A DNA stretch of 64,000 bases from assembly GCA_032207245.1 (NCBI GenBank), contig CM063502.1, positions 119,452,969-119,516,968 on the forward strand, in the 5' to 3' direction. The stretch's first letter is position 1; every line of letters starts with the position of its first letter. Below, one piece after another: positions 12,262-24,592 of this stretch. The position numbers and the translations under genes were made by a program. The DNA is from Pardosa pseudoannulata (Eukaryota > Arthropoda > Arachnida > Araneae > Lycosidae). The notes beneath the pieces are model-generated. The model was not told the DNA's origin, searched no databases, and was given only the letters and a program-made list of their open reading frames with translations.

Positions 12262-12904
12262 TTCCTCCGTAAATTTCTCACTCGTTGAGGAAGAAGAAAT
12301 GTTAACACGCATAAAAAAATTAATTTTATCACCCCTTCTACTGCAACAAAACTGACAACTAGAAGACTTATGTAGTCTTAACGCAGTTAATTTAATATTC
12401 GCTGTGTTTAATTGGATTATAGCACACACTAGGGAAATTGTGATTAATAACTAATGAGTGACTAATAAGAAAATAATAATTGAGTTTCTAAGTTCAAAAG
12501 TGTTACTGTAAGTATTTAATTCTCATTAAGGGTTATTTTGGAAAACCCTTCAGCTGCTTTTTGGGGTAAAAACAGCATTTAAAACATTCTGCTAGCATAT
12601 TTTGTAACTATCTTCAAAAATAACCTTAGCACTCTTTAATCTATTTCTGGTGCTATATATTATCACAATGTATTGGAAACGAATGTTTTTTATGTCATAT
12701 ACTTGACACATTATTTAATTTGCGAAGTTAATTTATCGGTTAAAAAGAATAATATTACAAGATTCTAAGTAAAACTAATTTATAAGATTATTTATCGTAA
12801 TATGAAGTTATATGTATGTTGTATACGTAAGTTATAGATATTTATATGTGTCTTGATACGTATATCTAGAAAGATACATATAGTTACTGTATTTATCAAG
12901 TTAA

Positions 12905-12990
12905 TTCTTTTCTATTAAGGGCGTTACCTTTCTTTGGAGTTCATGGGTTCGAATTTCATTGTTTGCATGGATCATATGTATGTAAATATG
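12905..12990 (+). mobile_element. tRNA-derived SINE fragment
   Basis: GGAGTTCATGGGTTCGAATT, then GCATGGAT, matches the tRNA-like head of the 20194 SINE. The 3' body is missing. Confidence 0.55.
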
Positions 12991-13679
12991 TGCAAATATA
13001 TATGTATGTATACATTTGTATGTGTGTTCGTTTGTGTAGTTATACAAATTTTCATGTATCATTTCTTGGATTCAGTTCCTGTTTTATTTTGGGATCATGT
13101 CTTTATGGGAACCTTAATATAAAAATGAACATGTACCATTCTTATAATAATGTTATTATAAAAATCCCGTGTTATTGTAAAAATTATCTATAATCTAATT
13201 ATGATTTTATACTATCTAAATTCAGTAATATGTTAGAGGAAGTGTGGAGAAATTAACACAATGCCTAGTGGTGTCTCTACACTGACTATTAGTATAAACA
13301 ACGAAGAATGATACGCTAATACGTATTATGAAGTATTCACTAAAATAATTACAACTATATGAATGTATAATAAAGTTGAGTCATGAGTCATACACATGTG
13401 CAGTGAAACAATAAAAAATCAGTTAACCAAAACCCATTAGAACTTTTTATAAATTCTACACTAGATTTGTATAACTTAATTTCACAATTTCAGCTGTCTG
13501 TTCTCTCTTTTATGATATAAAAAAGCAGGTCTTAAAAATCAACTTGGTCATTCCAAAGTCCTTTGAAGATCATTGTCTGACCAGCGAGTCATAGGTTCGC
13601 CATCATTGCCCAGAACAGGTATGGGCAATATTTTTTAAAGCGGGCCCATAAACAAGAGAAAAAAAATCAGCGGAAGAGT

Positions 13680-13800
13680 CAAACTTATTTTTAAACTTTA
13701 ACAAAAATAAACTTTACTATCAGTAAAGTTTGTTTTTAAACTTTAACAAAAGTAAATTTTACTATCTGTAAAATTTATTTTTAAACTCTAACAACTGTAA
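13680..13800. repeat. Short tandem repeat, about 47 bp x 2.5
   Basis: Units of TTTTTAAACTTTAACAAAA followed by a small ACTTTACTATCAGTAAAGT hairpin are repeated with drift. Confidence 0.75.
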
Positions 13801-14244
13801 AAAAGGATTTGCATGCCTAATCATTTTTAAGAGTACAACTCTATGAATCTTCCTTCCTTTTTTTAGTCGCCATATTAAGGTTAAAACATTTTGAGAATAT
13901 CAACAATAACCCAGACATTCACTAGCAACAATTTTTTTTTTAATATTTCCCCACTATTTACAGTGACTTTATCTGTCCGCCATCTTTTCGTGTGAAATAA
14001 GTAACGTTAGAACTCATGCCAAAAGGAAAAAGCTCTAGGAGAAGCTTATAAACATTCTTTTAACTTCGAGATCTATTCCAACAAAATTCTTCTAGTTAAT
14101 TTTTCACATATCTATGTTTTCCAGTTGAAATGAAGTTACCGTAATTTATATAATTAAAGTGGAAAGTGATAAGCACTACACATAATTGTAGGTAATTATT
14201 TTCCTTATTTAAATAATTTATATCACATAAATCCTTTGCCTCCT

Positions 14245-14340
14245 AAGGTTTACCGTAGTTCGGTTGGTAGAGCTTCATATTGCAAATCCATCACTCTCTG
14301 GTTCTATTCCCAGTCTGCGCATTTTATTCGTAGACTGGAA
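14245..14340 (+). mobile_element. tRNA-like SINE head or tRNA pseudogene
   Basis: TTCGGTTGGTAGAGC resembles a tRNA D-arm/A-box, and CTCTGGTTCTATTCCCAG resembles a T-arm/B-box 30 bp later. The acceptor stem is not preserved. It differs from the main SINE family here. Confidence 0.4.
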
Positions 14341-14602
14341 ATTTAATTTAAATGATCTTGTTTATTACTTTTTCCACAATCCGATTTATTCTAGAACTTT
14401 CTCCGCTAGATGTTTCTCTAATATTCTGATTGTATGTAAAAGCTGTGTCCTACCAGATGGGATTAGTTCTCCGCTGTGTTCTCAAGCGAGTTGCTTCTCT
14501 TTTAATAAATCTAATTGTTGTTGTAACTTACGTGTAATTATTTCGATCTTCGCAACAATATTTTTTTAATTTGTGGCAGGCTGGATAAGACCTTCAAATA
14601 AG

Positions 14603-14879
14603 TAACTTCTTACGTTGTCCCATCCGATGAAATACAGCAGCAAACAAACTGACAACCAGTAAACCATAACAGCAACCACAACAGCTACAAAGCTGCAGCT
14701 TACCTACGAGAGGCCCGTCATGGTTCGGAGATTAATATAGTCCAACCCTTTAAGGAGCAAACTCTACAGAGGTAAGCTCAAGACTACCAAGAAGACCTCT
14801 AGCAAAAGATCACTCAGGTACTCCGGGTGCGTGAAACTAGTACACACCTAATGAAGGTACGCTTCTGGGGGGGGGGAGA
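14603..14879. mobile_element. 277-bp insert flanked by a 13-bp target duplication
   Basis: ACCTTCAAATAAG occurs exactly at 14590-14602 and 14880-14892. The insert contains CAAC-rich sequence and ends in a run of ten G then AGA. A duplication of this size fits a LINE or SINE inserted by target-primed reverse transcription. The family is not recognised. Confidence 0.55.
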
Positions 14880-15010
14880 ACCTTCAAATAAGCGGAGCTG
14901 ATCCGTGGTACGTAATTTGTTTATCCCTGAACTAGAACTTCGGATAGTGATAAACTTCCTGGAGTTCGCTGAGTTTGTTGGTGATTGGTTTTGTTTCGCT
15001 TGCAATGGTA

Positions 15011-16322
15011 TACGAGAGTTGCCTTTTAAGTTTTTACAAAAATTAGGACGAAAAAAAAGTTTTGGAGAAAAAACTGTTTTAATGCTTTTCAAACTATTTG
15101 CCTTTAAGATTTATACACTTTTCCATCCATTCAAACCAATTTTTGAAACAGTTTTTCCACTCTCAAGCTGATATCTCAGAAACATGGTTTTGGAAGGCAT
15201 ATCAACAGCGTCTTCAAGTGATGAAAATTCAGGCCCATGCATTTATTGTTTGACATAAGTGAACAAGAAAAAGTCGTTAGGCAATAAATCAGGAGAATAT
15301 TGGCAATGGGACATTAATTCGACATTTTTATCCTTCAAATAATGAATTGTTTCAAGTGCTGTGTGGGAACTGGCGTTGCGTAAAGGAGAATAATGCTCCA
15401 ATTTTTGTTGTTTTTCCTGATTTTGTTGACGACTTTTAGCAAACAAATTTCCGTATACTATTTAGCGTTAATAGTTTTACAATCCTCTAAAGGAATAATT
15501 GGTATATGTCCTACAAGGCCGAAGAAACAAGCAATCATTTTCTTGGAAGTGCTTCGTAAACAAACAACTTTCATGGGATTCAGTTCATCTTGAAACACCC
15601 TGACAGTGGACTGTTGTTTAGTTTCAGGCTCATACGATTATATCTAAGTTTCGTCCGTCACCTGTAACGATGTTGTATACGAATTTTGATGTTCCTAATT
15701 TGAATTTTTTTTTTTTTTTAGCATTTCCTTACACAAATATTCACGAGCCTCTTTTTGAGCTTCTGTGAAATTTTGCGGAATCTATCTGGAAGAAATCTTT
15801 TTAGCAGCTAAATCTTCGTGAAAATCGAATGTATTACAATCTGGGATATGCCAAGGGATGCCTCTATTTCACCAGACGTGACATGCCGATCTTCTTCAAT
15901 CATCTTGCGCACAGCATCGATGCTCTTTGGAATCTCTACCGATTTTGGTAGCCCTCCACTATATTTATTACTGACGTACGACCACGACGAATTTCTGAAA
16001 AGCAATTATAAACTGTCTTTTCTGATGGTGCTTCACTAACAAACGTTTCACAAAGTGAGTTTATACATTCTTGTCGAGTGAGTCCTTTCTTAAAATCATA
16101 AAAAAATCATCCAATGGAAGCTTTCACAAGTCAATTCCATTTTTTCATTCACTTGCTTCTTTTAGACATTCACTGTAAACAAAATATGCAGACGATTTCT
16201 AAGATGCCACTTATTTCAAGATTTAAAAAAAAAAAAATGTGAGTTTTACATATATCCTGAAGATAAATTTCTTTAACGCCTTCTATTGGTCATTTGTAAA
16301 AACTTAAAAGGTCACCTTCGTA
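15011..16322 (-). mobile_element. Decayed mariner element with TIRs
   Basis: The left end TACGAGAGTTGCCTTTTAAG is matched on the other strand by TACGAAGGTGACCTTTTAAG at the right end, and both continue as TTTTTACAAA. The length, about 1.3 kb, is that of a standard mariner. The minus strand encodes broken mariner transposase: N-terminal FVSEAPSEKTVY near 16040, EIEASLGIS near 15860, and the C-terminal YSPDLLPNDFFLF near 15270. Frameshifts and stops split it, and the HDN catalytic motif before ASSHTA is corrupted. TA lies at the left edge. Confidence 0.85.
15243..16170 (-). pseudogene. mariner transposase pseudogene
   Basis: Recognisable parts in order are a helix-turn-helix region (RHVTSGEIEASLGIS), a linker with KEARE, and the last catalytic block (SPDLLPNDFF, third acidic residue present). 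At least three frameshifts or stops interrupt it. The second catalytic Asp is not visible at its expected place. Confidence 0.8.
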
Positions 16323-19300
16323 TGAAACCATTCAAAATCAGTAGAAGCATTAGGTCTTGGTTTTATTATCTCTTGTGGTTTTGAATATATTGACCATAGC
16401 TTAGTATATTCGGTCATCGGTCAAACAAATAGAGTTCAAATTTTGAATACGGGATTATGCGAATTTTATTGTACACTTTATAAAAACTGATTAAGACTAC
16501 TTTAATGGTTATTAAATTCTAAATTTAAGTGTGCTAAAACTGTATTTGACAATATTAAAATTGTTAAATAACAAATATGAAAAATATTAAAGCAGTTACT
16601 TTGAGGTGATACATTAGCACAACCGTGAAGGAAATCTAAGACATGTCCTACATGCCCTCATGTAGGTGGGGTTTCCAAAATAAGTTTATTTCAAAGTGCA
16701 GTCGAACAGCAAGATATCTATTTTAATGAATTACTTACAAATTTGAAAGAAAATTCACGAACTAAAAAATTTTTAGAATGATTTTTTATGCAAAAACGCA
16801 TGAAGTAAAGTCAAGCAAATGCGTTTAGCCAGCCATATATTTTCTGTTATTTTGTTACATCCACATCAGTGTTGAATATGGTGAAACTGCATGCCTAGCT
16901 ACTCCAATCTACCAGTGCTTTCTGGTGCAAAATGAAACTTCATGGAATATTTCATAGCCACATGTATTGTTTAAACTCTGAAGTCAAGTTGATGGTGCCT
17001 GACATAATACAATGTCAACAGGTTTGAAAACTCCTTGTTCAACAAACTTCCAAGATATATCATTTCTTATTCTGTTACATTTTATGCACACTATTTAAAA
17101 GATATTTTGTTCCGTGTAAGTTAATATATATGACGCACTTGCCGCAAAACTTTTCTACATGGAGTAAGTGCATTATAAAGAGAAGAATTTTGATTCTGTA
17201 TTTCTCAGGTTACTTTGTTATCTTCTTCATTTAATTTTATTCGAGATAAAGGCCTCATTTGTGTTAATAAAATGTGTTTAAAACTCCCCATTTGTATTTT
17301 AGTTTTTAACCTCTTTATCGAGATACATACTCAACGTGATGCCAAACTCAGCCTTTCTGCGATTTTTTTTTTCCATTTTGAAAATTTAAGAAACAAAATG
17401 ATTTTTTCGAGTTGCACTTTTCTGCACTTTACTCTCGAATAATCAAAAGGCATTTAGAAAATTAGTATTAATAGCTTATTTCATAGGACTGAGTGAAGAA
17501 CCTTGCCCCATTTCACCTTACATGTAGTTCTACCACAGCATGGTATGAGAAGAGATTTACCCTGTCATACCCCTTTAGATAACTTACAACAGGATGCAAA
17601 ATATCCCGATTTTAAAGTTAAAATATTCTTATATGTCTCGCTTTCAAAAGCTTTTTGAGACTGTTCCGAAATCAAATTGCATATCCTGAAAAATATTTGA
17701 AGTCCGAACACCAGTATAAATCATAAGCTGGCCTGGAATATAATTTTATTCCTTTATTTCCTTACTTTTTACAATTTTTTTATTCTCGTTTTGTAATTTC
17801 TACCAATCAATTTACAAGAAGTCTAAGTTTTTAATATTTAGTGATTGTACATTGGGAAGCCAAAAATTTCATTACTTTCTAAATTATGATAGTTTTAAAT
17901 CCTAAAATAAGACTTGCAAAGCTTTAGTGTTAATTAAGCAATGAGTTGCTCTGGTTTCCCTTATGGAATCTTTTTCCTGGAGTAAATACTCGTAACTGGG
18001 TTTCTATACAAATAACTACCCTCAATTTTTTTAATTTATTTGTCCGTATAGAACTAAATCTTATGAGAAAATTGTTTCAAGGATTAACTAGAAGGTTTAC
18101 CCTTTCATCGATGAATGAATGCAATGTTAATGCAATTTTAAAACAACCCACTAAATCTAAATCTCTGCATTTTTCTAAAAACTCTTTGAAATATACTTTT
18201 AGCTACTGGGTTTAAAAAAAAATCTTCTTGACAGAATCTTTTCCTTTTGGATTTAGACGGCACTATAAGTCATTACTGAAGTGAAGAATGAATACTAAAC
18301 GTTAGTTTATATTATAGAAAATAATAGGAATTGTCTTATGTTTAGTACAAGCGACTAGTTATTGATTAATTTAATTTTGAATATTTTCTTAAAGACATGA
18401 TTTCACTTCATAACCATACCTCATATAAGGTTTAGTATTATAGTTATTTTACCTAACAGATAAGTTTGAGAAAACAGAGTGTATTTATATCTTAAAGCAT
18501 CTACATCATTTTATAGTACGAATAGATATACTAAATATCATAAATACTTAATCTTAAACATTAATTAAGCTAAAAACTAAATAAGAAAACTTACTTCAGT
18601 TGTACTATTCTGGTTTATTCTGTTTAGACAAATTATTGGCTATCTTGCCTCTATGAAAATCCAGATGCAAGAATTTCATATGCGATAAGATATACAAGCA
18701 CAGGGCAGAGTTTAAAAAATCAGTTAAATATTCAAGATTTGATATGATATTATTTATCATCCATGAGAAGTTTAACAGGTGTTGAATTGAAATATTTTTA
18801 ACAATCATTTATTAATGCAAAATAAGGGAAAAGAAAATATATTTTTTATTTTTTGTTTAAAGTTGTTTAAATTTTGTTAAAGTTGCATTTTTGTTATATA
18901 ACATTTTATTTTATTCATTAAATAGCGTAATATTTCATTATATATTAATTTATTGTTGTCTATATTGATAACGTTCTTTATTATAATCAATATAGTATTA
19001 CTAATTTTTTTTTAATTTTTATTATTTGCCCTACATGATATCCAATCCTGGAGTTCAAATTTATTTGTGTGCTTTATTAAAACAGACATGTACCTTCTTT
19101 TGAGAATTTTAAGTTTAAATAGTAATCTCTCGGAATATTTTCACACTTGTAAATTAAACAAGAACCAAGCTTAAAGATCTAATGAATCAAGTTTAATGTT
19201 CTATTTAAGAATTATATATGCTCTAACTTATCCACCAAAAAATCTAATGAAAACTGGCAAACTCATTCAAGTTCCTTTTACCCACACTTTGTACTGAAGC

Positions 19301-20179
19301 CAAGACAAACGAAGATGATGCATTTTGAAATAACGAGAACACTGTACAGTTGTTGCAGTCAGTGGCAGGCAGAAAAATTCCTTTAATTTGGAAATGAAAT
19401 TTCCTTTTATTAGGCATTAATAAATTAAGTAATGCTTTTTTACTTACAGAATACTTATAAAGTTCATGTTGGTGTCAAAGAGAATGGTTATCCAACTTAA
19501 CACAAAATATTTTAATGCATTGCAGTAAAATACCATAAATTTAGAACAAAAACTTCTGGAATGAGCCCTCGACATCCTGTCTTACTTGTTCTAGCTTCAT
19601 TTAATTTAAAAAGTAACTTCAAGTCTATGCGTGTTAAAAAGCTATATATATATCATCATCTTTTAGCGTCTATCTTCGACTATTCTTATGTAATATGGAA
19701 GCCCAGCTCAGGAGAAAATGCTTATATAAAGTAAGTAAAATCATTTTTATAAAGTAAGAAATAATTTACTTTGTCTTTCGGTTTTATCCGTTACTTGCTA
19801 ATGGAATAGCTATTATATCACTTTGATTTAGACTAATTACAGTTTTGAATCAATGAAGTTTTATAGGGCACAGCAGCTTCTACTTATTATTGAATGATTC
19901 TACATTTCTCCAAATATCTACGAAGCTGCAGTAAATTTCAATCTATTTATCTCTAATAAAAAACAAATGTAAGTTTGAAAAAAATATCAGTAAGATGCAA
20001 ATGTTTACTTCATTATTTCAACTGAACTCAATCGATACGAGTAGAAAAAATCCTTTATAAGGTATGACATTTAATACTGGTTAACTTAAAGCACATCACA
20101 GAAGAGAAAACATCTGAATCAAGTGCTATAATTTCCATGAAGGATACAATAGCATAATAAGAAAAATATATGCAAAAGT
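16323..20179. other. AT-rich stretch, nothing recognised
   Basis: ORFs such as 17215-17442 and 17946-18215 show no family pattern or splice context. No transposon end was seen. Confidence 0.4.
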
Positions 20180-20193
20180 TCCTCATTAAATAC

Positions 20194-20373
20194 GCCGAAC
20201 GATGGCCGATTGGTTAGGGTGCTGGCCTTCGGTGCCGGAGTTCGTGGGTTCGAATCCCACAGTGACATGGATGTTCGTACCCGTTCTGAATCGGCTTTAA
20301 GCTGTAGGTCCCGGTCTCAAAAACCGTCGTGTTGCAAAAAGCAGATTGTAGCACTCCAAACCAAAACCAAAAA
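20194..20373 (+). mobile_element. Full-length tRNA-derived SINE with target duplication
   Basis: It is flanked by TCCTCATTAAATAC at 20180-20193 and 20374-20387. The head folds like a tRNA: D-arm region GATTGGTTAGGG, a 5-bp anticodon stem with loop CTTCGGT, and a perfect T-arm GTGGGTTCGAATCCCAC. A non-tRNA body (CCGTTCTGAATCGGCTTTAA) and a tail of CCAAA units follow. There is no paired acceptor stem, so it is not a functional tRNA gene. The exact duplication suggests a fairly young insertion. Confidence 0.9.
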
Positions 20374-20495
20374 TCCTCATTAAATACAATATCCGTTTGA
20401 TTTAAACTATTATTTTCTAACTACTTTTATCCAGTACAGCTAAAATAATTTCATATTATATCAATTACTTTAAAGTTTGTCACATCAATCCCTTT

Positions 20496-20660
20496 CTGAT
20501 GTCCTAATGGGTAATGCACTGTTCTTCGGTACCGGAGTTCGAAGGTTTGAATCCCATTACTGGCATTTTTCTTCGTAGCTGTTCAGCTTTAAGCAGTAGG
20601 ATCCGGTCTCATTAACCCTCATGTTACAAAACAGTATATCGTAGAGCTCCAGACCAAATT
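20496..20660 (+). mobile_element. tRNA-derived SINE, diverged
   Basis: CTTCGGTACCGGAGTTCGAA, a B-box, then CGTAGCTGTTCAGCTTTAAG and a CTCCAGACCAAA tail follow the same order as the 20194 copy. Confidence 0.8.
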
Positions 20661-20809
20661 AAACATTATTCTCTTACGTTTAAAAATTTCTTCAAACATG
20701 TATTACAAAGACATTTTTCCTTTAACAGGTTAATCCATTGTGTATTAAAAAGGTATTATTCTTACGCTTTGCATTTAACAAAACTTTTTCCTTTAGAGGG
20801 TATTTTTTT

Positions 20810-22330
20810 CAGCTATTAAACACTCATCAGCAATAAATAATCAGTTTAAACGCCGCAGGCGTTTACATTAACGGGCTTGTTTTAACTATTTAAAAGAGCA
20901 TTTTATAATAATGAGATACAGAAATATTTTGACATTTTCATTGATTTAAGAAAAGAAATCCATTTCATTCATTAAGTAAATGGTGTAAAAAATAAATTCC
21001 TATATCCAACTTGAGGTAATCCCTGTGTTTTATTAATGTACTACTAGAGCTTCCTTGTAACTAGGACTATATCCCTTCGTCTGTTTCATACTAACCCGGA
21101 GTAAAATAAAAATACAAAATAATTATCGATTTTGTTGATAAACTTATACCCATTTAATGAATTATGTTTGACTTTTTCAGCTTATAAGCCCTCATTAAAA
21201 ATAAATAACCAATTTAATTACCACCAATGTTTAAATTAATATGTTTGATTTAACTATTTAAAAGACCATTTTCTAGTAATAGCATATTAAAATATTTTGA
21301 GATTTGATTTAATTAACAAAAGAAATTGTACCACGTTGTTGGCTAATATGGAGACAAAGTTTAATGTTCCTGCCCACCCAACCATTGAGTATAACGCTTT
21401 GACATAACGTCATTATTAAGGATTTTTAATGATTGTGGTATTCCAGAGAAGGATTGTAAGAAAAGAATAGAAATAAAATATACAAAGGCTGCCAAAATAT
21501 CCTAAGTATAGCAATCAGCGGTATCTTATGTACAGCAAGTGCAAATCAAGCAGAAGGAAAATCCCCAAATTGTGTTTAAATATGTTCTAGTACTCCACAT
21601 TATTTTGTATTTAATAACAATTCATGACTAGTATTTAAAAGACCATTTTCTAGTAATAGCATACTAAAATGTATTGAGATTTTGATTTTCTTAACAAAAG
21701 AAATTGTACCACGTTGTTGGCTAATACGGAGACAAAGTTTAATTTTCTGCACACCCAACCAGTGAGTATAACTCTTTGAAATAATGTTATTAATAAGAAT
21801 TTTTAATGATTGTGGTATTCTAGAGAAAAATTAAGAAAATAATAGAAATAAAATGTACAAAGCCTACCAAAATATCCTATGTATAGCAATCAGCGGTATC
21901 TTATGTACAGCAAGTGCAAATCAAGCAGAAGGAAAATCCCCAAATTGTGTTTAAATATGTTCTAGTACTCCACATTATCTTTTATTTAATAAAAATTCAT
22001 GACTAGTATGGTGTTTTTGCAAATTTACTCATTAAAAAATGTCTCTACACACCCAACCAGTGAGTATAACTCTTTGAAATAATGTTATTAATAAGAATTT
22101 TTAATGATTGTGGTATTCTAGAGAAAAATTAAGAAAATAATAGAAATAAAATGTACAAAGCCTACCAAAATATCCTATGTATAGCAATCAGCGGTATCTT
22201 ATGTACAGCAAGTGTAAATCAAGCAGCAGTAAAATCACCAAATTGTGTTTAAATATCTTCTAGTTATCTTTTATTTAATAAAAATTCATGACTAGTATGG
22301 TGTTTTTGTAAATTTACTCATTAAAAAAGT
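20810..22330. repeat. Tandem array, about 377-bp unit, 3-4 diverged units
   Basis: TATTTAAAAGACCATTTTCT occurs near 21255 and 21632, and a weaker match near 20890. AGCAATCAGCGGTATCTTAT occurs three times (about 21512, 21885, 22183). The last unit is shortened. No coding content. Confidence 0.85.
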
Positions 22331-22339
22331 AATGACTTT

Positions 22340-23233
22340 CAGCTCCGTTTCTCAACAGACATTTATCAATGATATTTTCATAAAACCTTTCGCACTAAAT
22401 AATGGAGAAATGGTTAGAAATGCATTTGCATGCTGATCGACGGATATAAATGTCATCTTTTCAGAAGATAGACTTTCTACATAGGTTCATATGCTCACGG
22501 TAAAAATCCTCATAAATTACTAGATCATGACTGATAACACTGATAAACACTTTTAGAATCAGTGGATGTAAGTTCGTGTCAATGTAGTGATTCAGTGTCA
22601 GTTTTAAGCTGAAGAGCTAGATTTAATTTGTCGTCGATCAGAAATGAGCATGTATGATAGCAGCTCTCAACCTACTAGACAGTCAACCTAGTTTAATTAG
22701 CTATCGATTAACAAAATAGCCCATAGTAATCCTGATCAACCGATCCACGTTAAACCCTCTGAATGCAATATCATTAAGGAAACATGGAACTTGGAGGATT
22801 AATAAGGAGTTGGCTTCATTCTGGAGTTAATTTCTCTGTGTTAATAAGTTCTAAATAATGTTGGCCAATCAGCGGCACGTGAACGTGTACCGATCCGTGA
22901 TAGGTTTCTGGGGATACTGATGTGCGTTGCCCAGTAACCCTATTTTTCTCTAGACAGGGGTCGACAGACATTCAAAATTGAAAACTGAATTGTAAACAAA
23001 ATAAGGTACCGAAGGTATCATAGAGCCATTTGCCCATAACTACTACTGATACGATATACAGAGACAGAAGCCTGGAGAGCCACAAACGGCAATCCAAAGG
23101 GTCGCATGCGGATAGTAAACAAAGGTTTACCGCTATTGTTTTAGAAGATAAGGATTTAATGAAATGAATTTGTTCGCTGCATGAAATACTCAAATAGGCT
23201 ACGAGTAAACCAGAAATGTTTATTCCTTAATAA
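22340..23233. other. Unassigned stretch
   Basis: It is moderately GC-richer near 22860-22970 (possible old repeat), but I recognised no gene, TIR or transposase. Confidence 0.3.
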
Positions 23234-24055
23234 TCTCCTATATAATAATAGCTTAAGTTATCTGTCCATCTGTCCTCGAATTTATGAAGTGGTTGTACCT
23301 GGAATGGATAGAGACATTCATCTTGGATTCTTGATGAGTTAGAGTTAGCAATGTTCGAAATACAACCCTTTCCCCCCTTTCTAGCATTTAATACCATTAT
23401 TTCAAGCCCTATTTTCCCCGGTTAAAAGCAGACGATTAAATTTATCAATTTGTCGCATAATAAATAGGTAAAAATAACATTTTTCAAGCATTAAGACGTC
23501 ATTCCTTTAACCCTCTCATTTAACCTTTTCCTATTTTAAATTACTTCAATTCGTCTGCATTATTTTCATACGTTTTATTACTGAATTTAGATTTTAAGTA
23601 AATAATTTTCTTTTATTTTTGGCTTAAATAATAGGTTAGATACATATGTGATAATTTTAAATTTAATCATCGATTATTTTTTGTTGCAATGAAAATTTTT
23701 TCACCAGTATTAACAACAAATTCTATCTACCTCCAGGGTGTAGGGGAAATGATATTTTCATTCCTTTACTTCCACTAATTACTGTGGCAAAAAAATTGGG
23801 AAGAACTTAACTATAATTTCGACGTAGCTAAGAAAAATTTGAATTATATTTCTAAATGAATTCAACGTGATTCTAAACTGCATTCACAGTATCAAGAGCT
23901 TTTAGAGGAGTATGAAAATAAAGCGTGTACTGAGAGTGTACCAAATAATTCTCAGCTAAAAAACAAACGATTTTTTACCAGCCTCATAGGGTACTTTACA
24001 ATACTGTAAAGTTAAAAATTTTACAGATCCCGTCATATGATGGGCTATATGCTAG
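23234..24055 (+). mobile_element. Non-autonomous Helitron, copy 1
   Basis: The 5' end is TCTCCTATATAATAATAG. The 3' end is the hairpin CCCGTCATATGATGGG, then CTATATG and terminal CTAG. It is flanked by A on the left and T on the right, the Helitron target. There are no TIRs, no target duplication and no Rep/helicase coding. An inverted second copy lies at 38038-38825. It ends about 350 bp beyond the LRR-2 polyadenylation signal. Confidence 0.88.
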
Positions 24056-24406
24056 TAGATTATAATAATTAGAATCACAAGGTTTTAACTCGGTCAAATG
24101 CATAGGAATGTATGTGGTGAAAATTGCAAACATGACTAAGCGTTATCGAAAATCAGGTGAAAAAATTTAGTAGCTTTTCTGAGGTTATGACATACCAAGA
24201 TCTCCTTTTTGCAAAAATGATTTCTACTAAACGCTGTGATGAATCTATAACTCATCAAAGAATCTTTATTAAATTTATGCAGGTTGTTTATTATTACACT
24301 GTGATAGCGTGGAGATATTCCTTCAAACAGCAACGTTTTCAACACTGAAACGATGTGATAACATACTTCTTAATAATAAATAACTAACCAAAATCTTTCC
24401 AATTTT

Positions 24407-24412
24407 TTTATT
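24407..24412 (-). promoter_or_regulatory. LRR-2 polyadenylation signal
   Basis: AATAAA lies on the minus strand 40 bp past the LRR-2 stop, nearly the same distance as in LRR-1. The CTAG end of a Helitron lies a further 350 bp downstream. Confidence 0.6.
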
Positions 24413-24452
24413 TATCGTCATAACACATGAACATAAGTGATCCTTCTTGTTT

Positions 24453-24592
24453 TTAACTGAGATCATCCAGTTTTAATGACAAAATAGTCCTATCCCGTAA
24501 CTTTTCCGGTTCGAGGCACTTTCCAAACATGATATTTGGCTTCCTACTGCTAACGACCCACTTTAAATTATTGTCACACTCGAAAGGGTTTT
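24453..24592 (-). CDS. LRR-2 coding exon 3 (C-terminal cap and stop)
   Basis: The acceptor TTTATTTTCAG ends at 24593. The exon encodes KNPFECDNNLKWV, the GKC cysteine and a short acidic tail, and stops with TAA at 24455-24453. The length is 140 bp. Confidence 0.87.

Noticed and set aside
13560..13625. Another SINE head (GGTTCGCCATC)
   Set aside because: Only the B-box-like heptamer is present; the A-box and body are not convincing.
20194..20265. Functional tRNA gene
   Set aside because: The T-arm and anticodon arm look good, but the acceptor stem does not pair, the sequence continues into a SINE body, and several diverged copies exist with target duplications.
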